DNA of 64,000 nt from Chelativorans salis (GTDB lineage Bacteria > Pseudomonadota > Alphaproteobacteria > Rhizobiales > Rhizobiaceae), in the NCBI RefSeq assembly GCF_025336525.1, contig NZ_JAOCZP010000002.1:372001-436000 (forward strand). The letters are read 5' to 3'. Shown in pieces: positions 8,574 to 16,182 of the stretch. The notes under the pieces were generated by a model. That model was not told the DNA's origin, did not search any database, and worked only from the letters and a program-made list of their open reading frames with translations. Made by a program: the position numbers and the translations under genes. Each line of letters begins with the position of its first letter. The stretch's first letter is position 1.

Positions 8574-9610
8574 GGCGATGCCTCGCAGGATGCGATCTCC
8601 TGGCGCAGCGCGTTAAGCGCCTTTACCGCCTCCAGCACCGCCGGGCCGCCGCAGGACCAGCTGCCGCGCGGCACGAAGGCGCCGATGCGGGTGGCTGGCA
8701 GCGCACGAAGCGCCGGATGGCGCGGCACGAAGGCGCCGAGGGAGGGGGCGTCGCCCTTACTGCCGGGCACGATGACGATGTCGGGCTTTTTCTCCACCAC
8801 CAGTTCCAGCGGGAAGGGGGCCATGCCCTCGACGCCCTCCTCAGTGGCCAGATTCTTGAAGCCGGCGGCGGTGAGCACAGAGTCCGCCAGCGTGCCCTTG
8901 CCCAGCGCCACGCCGTTCTGCTCGTAGGCGAGGGCCGTCGGGCGCGGCCCGCACTGGCTGGCCTCCACCTCGGCAAGGCCTGCCTCGAACTCGGCGGCCA
9001 TCGCCTCGGCCTCTTCTTCGCGGCCCAGCAGCTTGCCCATGCGGCGGATGTCGCGGGGAATGGTGTCGAGGGTCTGCACGAAGCTGAATTCCTCGACGCG
9101 GAAGCCTAGCCGCTTCAGGAGCTGCGTGGTGTTGTGAAGCGTGTAGGTGCCGGTGACGACGAGGTCGGGCCGCGCCAGGAACACATCCTCCGCCATGCCG
9201 CGGTTGACGGGATAACGCTCGGCCTCGCGGTGGAGCGGCGAAAGGTCCGGCTCACGCGCCAGGAAGGAGACGGAAACGAGCTGGCCGGGGGCGGCGAGCG
9301 CCATGGCGAGCTGGTCCGTACACACGTTGAGCGACATGACGCGGGCGGGGGGCTGGGCGCCGGCAGGGGCTGTCAGCGTTGCAAGCGTGAGGAGGGCGGC
9401 CGGGAGGACCGAGGCGCGGTCTCCCCCCTTGAGGGGGAGATGGCTGCGCAGCAGCCAGAGGGAGGCGCCCGATCGAAGTGTGCGGCGCAGGCGGGGAAGG
9501 TAAGCGTTGAGTACGGCCGAGAGGACCCCACCCGTCCGGCCGCCTTTGGCGGCCGTCCACCCTCCCCTCAAGGGGGAGGGGAAGCGCGAGGGGGCGGCCT
9601 TTTCACTCAT
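8570..9610 (-). CDS. btuF: cobalamin-type ABC transporter substrate-binding protein with repeat-derived N-terminus
   Basis: 346 aa. From about residue 90 it is a normal BtuF/FecB-like periplasmic binding protein (MSLNVCTDQLAMAL, DLVVTGTYTLHNTTQLLKRL, FPLELVVEKKPDIVIVP). The N-terminus is odd: residues ~11-63 are the in-frame translation of a palindromic repeat (positions 9421-9581), and the hydrophobic signal segment (VLPAALLTLATLTAPAGAQ) comes only at residues ~68-86. The start ATG overlaps the stop of the receptor gene (ATGA at 9607-9610), which supports this start; no ATG, GTG or TTG lies between the repeat and the signal core. Whether the delayed signal peptide still exports the protein is not known from sequence. 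Confidence 0.82.
   Translation of the reverse strand: MSEKAAPSRFPSPLRGGWTAAKGGRTGGVLSAVLNAYLPRLRRTLRSGASLWLLRSHLPLKGGDRASVLPAALLTLATLTAPAGAQPPARVMSLNVCTDQLAMALAAPGQLVSVSFLAREPDLSPLHREAERYPVNRGMAEDVFLARPDLVVTGTYTLHNTTQLLKRLGFRVEEFSFVQTLDTIPRDIRRMGKLLGREEEAEAMAAEFEAGLAEVEASQCGPRPTALAYEQNGVALGKGTLADSVLTAAGFKNLATEEGVEGMAPFPLELVVEKKPDIVIVPGSKGDAPSLGAFVPRHPALRALPATRIGAFVPRGSWSCGGPAVLEAVKALNALRQEIASCEASP
9421..9581. repeat. palindromic repeat element, copy A, inside btuF
   Basis: 161 bp bounded by CTCCCCCCTTGAGGGGGAG on one side and CCTCCCCTCAAGGGGGAGG on the other, with inner inverted repeats (GGCTGCGCAGCAGCC; CCGCCTTTGGCGG). It shares most of its length with copy B at 36869-37018, including CGAGTACGGCC-like and GACCCCACCCGTCC blocks. 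The copy lies entirely within the N-terminal coding part of the btuF-like gene and keeps the frame open. Confidence 0.85.
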
Positions 9611-11484
9611 GGCCCAAACTTAGCCTTGAAGCCGGCGAAGACGGAGAAGTCCGGTGTGCCGAAGCCGCGGGCGGTCTGGTACTCCTGATCGAGGATGTTT
9701 TCGGCACGCACGTAAAGCTCCGTGTCTTCCGTGGGTTTATAGGCGATCTTGGCGTTGAGGAGGACGTAGTCATCGAGAGATGCGCCATCGGTATCCACCG
9801 TGTCGACGGCGATCTTGCCGGCGGCGGAGACGGTCCATTTCTCGGCCGGTTTGTAGGCGGCGGTGAGGCCGACGGCGTGGCGCGGGATGCGCGGCAGGCG
9901 CGTGCCATTCTGGTCCTCGGCGTGGGTATAGGTGTAGGAGCCGCCGAGTGAAAGCTGACTATTGATCCGGTAGGCGAGCGAGGTTTCGACGCCGCGGGAT
10001 TTCGAGGTGCCTTCGATGCGCTGATATTGGCAGGGCCAAGCGCCAACCGGATAGCAGTCGATCATGTCATCGACCGTCAAATGGAAATAGGTTACGTCGG
10101 CGATTAAGTTGCCGCCCAAAAGTGTCTGCTCCACACCCAGGTCAAAGCTAAAACTAGTCTCCGGTTCCAAGTTTGGATTGCTGACCGTATCTCCAAACAT
10201 TTCGTAGAGGCTCGGTGCCCGAAAGCCCGTTCCGACCGATGAGTGGATTCTCGTCCTGCTGTCTGCAAAGAGGTAGGAACCAGTGGCGCGATAAGTGGTA
10301 TAACCTCCAAACTCTGAATGCTGATCATGACGGATGCCGGCTGTGACCGTGAAGTTTTCGATTGGTGCGGCTGTTAGCTGTCCCCAAATGCCGGTTATGG
10401 AAAAGTCTTCTGTTACGTCCGGAGAAAATTCCGGGGAACCAGGAAAAAATGCTTCCTGACTCTCGTAGTCAGCTCCGGCTTGGACCGTAAGCTGTTCATT
10501 GACGTCGAAGGCGCCTTGGTAGTCAGCCTTATAGCGTTTTCCCTCGAATACTGTGTCGCCGAATTCCGTGCTGATGGTCCGCTCCAGATCGAAAGCTTGT
10601 ACTGAAAAGGTATTGCGAAAGCGCCCGTCCATGAGATCGAGATTGAAACCAGCGCGGCCAGCTAGCTGGCGAGATAGATTCTTGTTGAAGAGATCATCGA
10701 CTGGAGGTGTAACAAAGCCATTATCGAACTCCGCCTCCGCGTCGATGAAAAGCGCCGACCCAAACACCGAGAACATATCCGAAAATTCGTGCTCTCCGGC
10801 GACATCCAGCGTGACGTTCTCATAGCCGTCGCGTTCTGCGCCGGCGTCCGCCGCCGAGATACCGTCGGTGTGGAAGCCGGTGGCGTTGAAGGAGAGGCGG
10901 GAGCCGCCGGCGGCGGCGCGCAGGCCGTAGGAGGCGCGGGCGGTGCCGTGGGAGCCGCCTTCGCCGGCGAGGAGGTGGGTTACGCCCGGATCGATGTCGC
11001 CCAGGGTCGACATGCTTATGACGCCGGCAATCGCGTCGGAGCCGTAGAGCGTGCTTTGCGAGCCGCGCAGGACCTCGATCGAGTCGATGCCGCTTGAAAG
11101 GAGATACTGATAGGAGGTTTGGACCTGCGTGTTGGTGGGGTCGGAGATGTCGATGCCGTTATAGAGCGTCTTGACGTAGCGGCGCGGGGCGCCGCGGATG
11201 GCGAGGCTGGTTTCCGAACCGGGGCCGGGCGAGGTGATGGAGACGCCCGGCACCTGGTTGAGGTAGTCGGTCACCAGCGGCTGCGCCTGCTCCTCGATCT
11301 CTTCACGGTCGATGCGTGTGACAGACGATCCGGTCGTCGACAGTTCCATCGGCGTCCGGTTCGGTGTGATGACGATCTCGCCCAGTTCGAGATCCTGGGC
11401 GGCGGCCGGTTGGCCGGCGGCGAATGCCAGCGAGATGGCTGAAACGGTGATGAGGAAGAAGGATTTGTTCAAAGATGCGATCAT
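9607..11484 (-). CDS. btuB: TonB-dependent vitamin B12 receptor (BtuB-like)
   Basis: 625 aa. Signal peptide of about 29 residues (ends AAAQ), a TonB box region (LGEIVITPNRTP), a plug domain (about 45-155: QVPGVSITSPGPGSET, SIEVLRGSQSTLYGSDAIAG) and a 22-strand-type barrel ending in a C-terminal aromatic-rich strand (DFSVFAGFKAKFGP). Length and the short, BtuB-like barrel fit a corrinoid receptor. The specificity call rests on the cobalamin riboswitch directly upstream. I start at the ATG at 11484, which has GGAGGGG upstream; the frame is open further but runs through the riboswitch. First gene of a coupled operon running to tonB. Confidence 0.9.
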   Translation of the reverse strand: MIASLNKSFFLITVSAISLAFAAGQPAAAQDLELGEIVITPNRTPMELSTTGSSVTRIDREEIEEQAQPLVTDYLNQVPGVSITSPGPGSETSLAIRGAPRRYVKTLYNGIDISDPTNTQVQTSYQYLLSSGIDSIEVLRGSQSTLYGSDAIAGVISMSTLGDIDPGVTHLLAGEGGSHGTARASYGLRAAAGGSRLSFNATGFHTDGISAADAGAERDGYENVTLDVAGEHEFSDMFSVFGSALFIDAEAEFDNGFVTPPVDDLFNKNLSRQLAGRAGFNLDLMDGRFRNTFSVQAFDLERTISTEFGDTVFEGKRYKADYQGAFDVNEQLTVQAGADYESQEAFFPGSPEFSPDVTEDFSITGIWGQLTAAPIENFTVTAGIRHDQHSEFGGYTTYRATGSYLFADSRTRIHSSVGTGFRAPSLYEMFGDTVSNPNLEPETSFSFDLGVEQTLLGGNLIADVTYFHLTVDDMIDCYPVGAWPCQYQRIEGTSKSRGVETSLAYRINSQLSLGGSYTYTHAEDQNGTRLPRIPRHAVGLTAAYKPAEKWTVSAAGKIAVDTVDTDGASLDDYVLLNAKIAYKPTEDTELYVRAENILDQEYQTARGFGTPDFSVFAGFKAKFGP

Positions 11485-11624
11485 GATGCCCCTCCGCAGT
11501 ATCCCGATTGATGCTGGAGGGAACGGACGCCTTTGTCGGCCGCAGTTTCCGCCAGCGATGACACGTCGTCCGCCACCACTGCGAAAACCACAGCCCCGGA
11601 AGCTGCCCGCATCCGGACGGTGAC

Positions 11625-11812
11625 GACCCGAGGCAGGTTTCCTGGCTCGCGCTTCTCCGGCTTTCCCGCCTTCCCAGGCCGCTTCAAGCCCAGTGGCATG
11701 TGTGGAAGCCTCGGCGCTCACAGTTGCGGGAGCAGCTACGGTTGGGGCGGAATTGGCCCTCCCGTATTCCCTTTTAACCCCGGCGGCAGGCCGCCCGGGC
11801 ACCTCTGGCACG
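11625..11812 (-). promoter_or_regulatory. cobalamin riboswitch upstream of btuB
   Basis: On the minus strand the region contains the hallmarks of a B12 riboswitch in order: GGTGCCC near the 5' end, AAAAGGGAA at about 11767-11775, an intermediate GCAACTGTGAG stretch, the B12 box GCCACTG (11691-11697), and the 3' block GAGCCAGGAAACCTGCCTC (11633-11651). It should bind adenosylcobalamin and lower expression of the uptake operon when B12 is sufficient. About 140 bases separate it from the btuB start; they hold the expression platform, whose mechanism I could not resolve. The other 230 bases up to the divergent importer show no gene. Confidence 0.93.
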
Positions 11813-12044
11813 AGGGCAGGATTATCAATCGCCCCCGATGCCGTCAATCAGTCGGGCGGGCGCTGCGCAGCAGTGTCGGGGGCGGCGATTTTCCGGCTTG
11901 GCGGGAACAGACATGTTCGTGCCGCAGAATCGTTGGAGGCTATCGCTTTTGCGTCATTTCTGTCGTATTTCCGGCGTTCCGGAGCGTGTTCAGGAAGCAC
12001 ACTGCGGGAGCAATTTGTGGGGGACGGTTTCACAGCAAGTTATT

Positions 12045-12073
12045 TTGACAAGCCGGTGCGGATGCGGAATGCT
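12045..12073 (+). promoter_or_regulatory. candidate sigma-70 promoter of the peptide-type ABC operon
   Basis: TTGACA (12045-12050) is followed after 17 bases by AATGCT (12068-12073), 64 bases upstream of the binding-protein start. The -35 is perfect, the -10 weak. Confidence 0.45.
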
Positions 12074-12137
12074 AGCGCACGGTCAGACCCGTGGGTGATT
12101 GGGAAGAACACGCAAACGAACAAATGGGAGTGCGTCG

Positions 12138-13790
12138 ATGAAATTCTTCAAGAGCAATGGCGGCCGTGTCCCGGAGCGAATAGCGGCGCTGGCGGAGAAG
12201 GCGAGAACGGACGGGATGGACCGGCGCGAGTTCCTCGCGCTGGCGAGCATCTTTGGCGCCACAACGGCGGGTGCCTATGCCATGGCGGGGCTGGCGGCGC
12301 CGGTCCGGGCGCTGGCGCAGGAGCCGAAGAAGGGCGGCGTCCTGAACGTTGCGATGTGGATCAAGGAAAACAAGGATCCGATGACGGCCGACTGGTCGGA
12401 GATCGCCAACGCCATGCGCCAGACACTGGAGCCGCTGGTCAAGTATACGCGCGACTTCACCTTCGAGGGCCGGCTGCTGGAAGGCTGGGAGGTGAATGAG
12501 GACGCGACGGAATACATCCTCAACGTGCGCCAGGGCGTGACCTGGAACAATGGCGACGACTTCACCGCCGACGACGTGATCTACAACATCACCCGCTGGT
12601 GCGACCAGAGCGTCGAGGGCAATTCGATGGCCGCGCGCATGTCCTCGCTCATTGATCCGGAGACCAAGAAGGCGCGCGAGGGTGCCATCCAGAAGGTGGA
12701 CGACCACGCGGTGAAGCTCGTGCTGCCGGAGCCGGACATCTCCATCATCGCCGGCTTCGCCGACTATCCGGGCCTTATCGTGCATCCGAGCTTCGAGGAT
12801 ACCGGCCGCGACTTCGTGGCGAACCCGATCGGCACCGGGCCGTTCGAGCTGGTCTCCTATGAGGTCGGCAACCGGGTCGTCTTGAAGCGGCGCGAGAACG
12901 GGACGTGGTGGGGCGGCGAACCCTATCTCGACGGCATCGAGTTCATCGACTACGGCACCGATCCCTCCGCCATGGTCTCCGCCTTCGAGGCGGGAGAGAT
13001 ACACACCAACTACGAGACCAGTGCCGACTTCGTCGACATCCTCGACTCTCTCGATCTCGTGAAGTCGGAGGTGGTGACGGCGGCAACCATCGTCGCCCGC
13101 ACCAATGTCAACAACGCGCCTTATGAAGACCAGAAGGTGCGCAAGGCGCTGCAGCTTGCGGTCGACCCCGCCACGGTGCTGGCGCTCGGCTACGGCAATG
13201 CCGGTGAACCGGCGGAAAACCACCATGTCTGCCCGATCCATCCCGAATATGCCGAGCTTGCGCCCTTCGCGCGTGACGTCGAGCAGGCCAAGGCGCTGAT
13301 GGAAGAGGCCGGCCAGACAAACTACGAGCACGTGCTCATCACGGTCGACGAGGACTGGCACAAGAACACGGGCGATGCGATTGCCGCGCAGATCCGCGAG
13401 GCCGGCTTCAAGGTGAAGCGCGAGGTATTGCCGGGTTCCACCTTCTGGAACGACTGGACGAAATATCCCTGGTCGATGACCAACTGGAACATGCGTCCGC
13501 TCGGCATCCAGGTGGTGGCACTGGCCTACCGCACCGGTGAGGCATGGAACGAGTCGGCCTATTCAAACCAAGAGCTTGACGCCATGATCGACAAGGCGTT
13601 GACCATGCCGGACCCGGACGAGCGCCGCACGGTGATGAAGGATATCGAGCAGCATATCCAGGATGCGGGCATCATCATCCAGCCCTACTGGCGCAAGCTC
13701 TACAACCATTCCGTTCCGGCGGTGAAGAACCACGGTATGCACCAGACCTTCGAGATCGACCTGCACGAAGTGTGGCTCGACGAGGCCTGA
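12138..13790 (+). CDS. dipeptide/oligopeptide-type ABC transporter substrate-binding protein
   Basis: 550 aa, SBP_bac_5 family (cluster C). The N-terminus carries a twin-arginine signal ([16 protein letters not shown], about residues 28-43), so export is probably by Tat. Family features: [15 protein letters not shown] near the start of the mature part, [36 protein letters not shown] and [11 protein letters not shown]. Proteins of this type bind peptides, opines, nickel chelates or sugars oligomers, so the substrate is open. Start chosen at 12138 (GGGAG seven bases upstream); the frame is open to 12099. First gene of a four-gene importer operon. Confidence 0.88.
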   Translation: MKFFKSNGGRVPERIAALAEKARTDGMDRREFLALASIFGATTAGAYAMAGLAAPVRALAQEPKKGGVLNVAMWIKENKDPMTADWSEIANAMRQTLEPLVKYTRDFTFEGRLLEGWEVNEDATEYILNVRQGVTWNNGDDFTADDVIYNITRWCDQSVEGNSMAARMSSLIDPETKKAREGAIQKVDDHAVKLVLPEPDISIIAGFADYPGLIVHPSFEDTGRDFVANPIGTGPFELVSYEVGNRVVLKRRENGTWWGGEPYLDGIEFIDYGTDPSAMVSAFEAGEIHTNYETSADFVDILDSLDLVKSEVVTAATIVARTNVNNAPYEDQKVRKALQLAVDPATVLALGYGNAGEPAENHHVCPIHPEYAELAPFARDVEQAKALMEEAGQTNYEHVLITVDEDWHKNTGDAIAAQIREAGFKVKREVLPGSTFWNDWTKYPWSMTNWNMRPLGIQVVALAYRTGEAWNESAYSNQELDAMIDKALTMPDPDERRTVMKDIEQHIQDAGIIIQPYWRKLYNHSVPAVKNHGMHQTFEIDLHEVWLDEA

Positions 13791-13810
13791 GGCTTGTGAC
13801 GAAAAGCGCG

Positions 13811-13830
13811 AGGGGCCGGCGACGGCCCCT
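13811..13830 (+). terminator. hairpin between binding protein and permease genes
   Basis: A perfect 8-bp stem AGGGGCCG/CGGCCCCT with a four-base loop stands 20 bases after the binding-protein stop; only CTTGT follows. It is more likely a partial terminator or 3' stabiliser that keeps the binding protein more abundant than the membrane parts than a full stop. Confidence 0.45.
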
Positions 13831-13883
13831 CTTGTAATGACCAAGAATAAAACAACAACCCCCGAATGGGGGAAGGGGAAACA

Positions 13884-14921
13884 GTGCTGAGCTTCATCAT
13901 TCGCCGCCTCGGCGTCATGGCGCTGACGATGCTGTGCCTCTCGCTGGTGGTGTTCTTCCTCATCAATCTGGAGCCCAACTTGAAGAAGCTGGCCATCAGC
14001 CAGCTCGACATGCGCTCCTCGGCGGAAGACCTTGAAAGCTGGCTGCAGAGGAACGGCTACCGGCAGAACTTCTTCGTGCGCTACGGCCAGTGGCTCGGCG
14101 TGATGCCGAAACAACCCAGCATCGACCCGGAAACGGGGGTGGCGAGTCCGCGCTTCGCCTATTGCCGCGAGCCGGCGGAGGCACGCTATTCCGGCGTTCT
14201 GCAGGGCGATTTCGGCTGCTCGACCAAGTTCAAGGTGCCGGTGGCGCAGAAGCTCGTACCGGCGCTCGGGGCGACCGGGATATTGATGTTCTGGGTGATG
14301 GCGGTGATGGTGCCGGTGTCGCTTCTGATCGGCGTGCTTGCCGGCATGCGCGAGGGCAGCCGTACGGACCGAAGTCTCTCGGTCGCCTCGATCACCACCA
14401 CGGCGACGCCGGAATATATCTCGGGTGTCATCTTCACCGTCGTTTTTGCCTCATGGCTCGGCTGGCTCAACGGTTCGGCCGCCTCGGCCACCAACCAGGG
14501 CGTGACCTTCTACAATTTCACGCTGCCGGTGATGACCATGGCCATCTACGGCATCGGCTACATCGCCCGCATGACGCGGGCCTCGATGGTCGAGGTGATG
14601 ACGCAGCAATATATCCGCACCGCCCGGCTCAAGGGGCTGAGCTTCAACGCGGTGGTGCTGAAACATGCGCTGCGCAACGCGCTGATCGCGCCGTTCACCG
14701 TCATCATGCTGCAGTTTCCATGGCTTTTGACCGGTGTGGTCATCGTCGAGGTGATGTTCCGCTATCAGGGTTTTGGGTTCACGCTGGTGGAGGCGGCGGC
14801 CAACAACGACATCGACCTGCTTCTCGCATGCTCGCTGGTGTCGGTGCTCGTGGTGCTTTCGACGCAGCTCATTTCCGACATTGGCTATGCGCTGCTCAAT
14901 CCGCGCATCCGCGTGCAGTAG
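13884..14921 (+). CDS. peptide-type ABC transporter permease (DppB-like)
   Basis: 345 aa from a GTG at 13884, which has GGGGAA just upstream and yields the usual DppB start (VLSFIIRRLGVMALTM). An in-frame ATG at 13866 would add six residues. Six membrane segments are visible, with the ABC permease loop near residues 240-260 (QYIRTARLKGLSFNAVV). A long periplasmic segment between helices 1 and 2 (about residues 40-120) is larger than in E. coli DppB. Forms the inner-membrane channel with the next gene's product. Confidence 0.88.
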   Translation: MLSFIIRRLGVMALTMLCLSLVVFFLINLEPNLKKLAISQLDMRSSAEDLESWLQRNGYRQNFFVRYGQWLGVMPKQPSIDPETGVASPRFAYCREPAEARYSGVLQGDFGCSTKFKVPVAQKLVPALGATGILMFWVMAVMVPVSLLIGVLAGMREGSRTDRSLSVASITTTATPEYISGVIFTVVFASWLGWLNGSAASATNQGVTFYNFTLPVMTMAIYGIGYIARMTRASMVEVMTQQYIRTARLKGLSFNAVVLKHALRNALIAPFTVIMLQFPWLLTGVVIVEVMFRYQGFGFTLVEAAANNDIDLLLACSLVSVLVVLSTQLISDIGYALLNPRIRVQ

Positions 14922-14933
14922 GAGGGCCGGGGA

Positions 14934-16091
14934 ATGGAATTCGAGACCATCGGTGTTCTCGGCATCGTCACCGGCGTGATCGCCCGCTTCTGGCCGGTGT
15001 GGCTGGCGCTGGGGATCATCCTTTTCCTCAGCCTGCGCTTCAAGAAGGTGCTCGGGCTCTACGGACACCTGTTCGACACGGGTGTGGGGATTGCTGGGCT
15101 GATGATCTGCCTGTTCTGGCTGTTCACGGCGATCTTCGCCGACGTGATCGCCCCCTTCGACCCGCTCCAGCAGATTCCCATCATGAAGGACGCGATGCCC
15201 GGCACGATCGACCCCGGTACGGGCCAGGTGTTCCTGCTCGGTGGCGACAGGCTCGCGCGCGACGTGTTCAGCCGCATGGTCTTCGGCAGCCAGATCGTGC
15301 TCGTCATCGCGCCGGCGGCCACGCTCTTTGCGCTGATGGTGGGGACGACACTGGGCCTGCCGGCCGGGTATTACGGTGGGCGGATCGACAACTTCCTGTC
15401 CTTCCTCGCCAATCTGGTGCTGGCCTTCCCGGTGATCCTGCTCTTCTACCTGCTGGTCACGCCCGGCATCCGCGAGACGGCCATTCCGCAATGGCTTGCG
15501 GGGGTCTTCTTCATCTTTCCCGTCATCTTCTTCGGGACGCTGTTCTATACGCGGTTCAAAGGCCGGCCGGGACTGCTTGCCGTGCAGCTTGCGATCACGG
15601 TGCTCATCGGCGGCTGGGTCTATGTCGGGCTCGTCTTCAACGCCGATCCGCTCGGCATCATCTCCATCAGCCCCAATGAGCTCAATATTTTCGTGGCGGT
15701 GGTCTTCGCCTCCTCGCCCGGCGTCTTCCGCATCGTGCGCGGGCTCGTCATGGACATCAAGACGCGCGACTATGTGGCGGCGGCGCAAACACGCGGCGAG
15801 AACCCGTGGTACATCATGCTGTGGGAGGTGCTGCCGAACGCACGCGGGCCGCTCATCGTCGATGCGTGCCTGAGGATCGGCTATACCACCATCCTCTTGG
15901 GCACGCTCGGCTATTTCGGGCTGGGGCTGGCGCCGGAAAGCCCGGATTGGGGCACCGGTATCAAGGAATCGAGCCGGCTCCTGCGCGCTTATATCCACCC
16001 CGCCCTGCCACCGGTTTTCGCGCTGATGTCGTTCGTCCTGGGGCTGAACCTGCTCGCCGACGCGCTGCGCGAGCAATCGCTGAAGGATTAG
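14934..16091 (+). CDS. peptide-type ABC transporter permease (DppC-like)
   Basis: 385 aa, longer than usual DppC (about 300) because of extra hydrophobic helices at the N-terminus (residues ~1-60) and around residues 165-220. The permease coupling loop is near residues 275-305 (RDYVAAAQTRGENPWYIM) and the typical LGLGLAPESPDWGTGIKE block follows. Twelve bases separate it from the previous gene. Partner of the DppB-like subunit in the same importer. Confidence 0.87.
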   Translation: MEFETIGVLGIVTGVIARFWPVWLALGIILFLSLRFKKVLGLYGHLFDTGVGIAGLMICLFWLFTAIFADVIAPFDPLQQIPIMKDAMPGTIDPGTGQVFLLGGDRLARDVFSRMVFGSQIVLVIAPAATLFALMVGTTLGLPAGYYGGRIDNFLSFLANLVLAFPVILLFYLLVTPGIRETAIPQWLAGVFFIFPVIFFGTLFYTRFKGRPGLLAVQLAITVLIGGWVYVGLVFNADPLGIISISPNELNIFVAVVFASSPGVFRIVRGLVMDIKTRDYVAAAQTRGENPWYIMLWEVLPNARGPLIVDACLRIGYTTILLGTLGYFGLGLAPESPDWGTGIKESSRLLRAYIHPALPPVFALMSFVLGLNLLADALREQSLKD

Positions 16092-16182
16092 AAGCAGAGC
16101 CATGACGAGCCCCTTCGCGCCCATTGCGGTTTCCGATCCGTAACAAGGCCGTTCCCTGAGGATACAGACTGAAAGCTACGCC

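Noticed and set aside
14451-16124. A 557-codon minus-strand frame opposite the two permease genes
   Set aside because: Asp/His/Arg/Gln-rich shadow of hydrophobic codons; no domain. The plus-strand permeases are certain.
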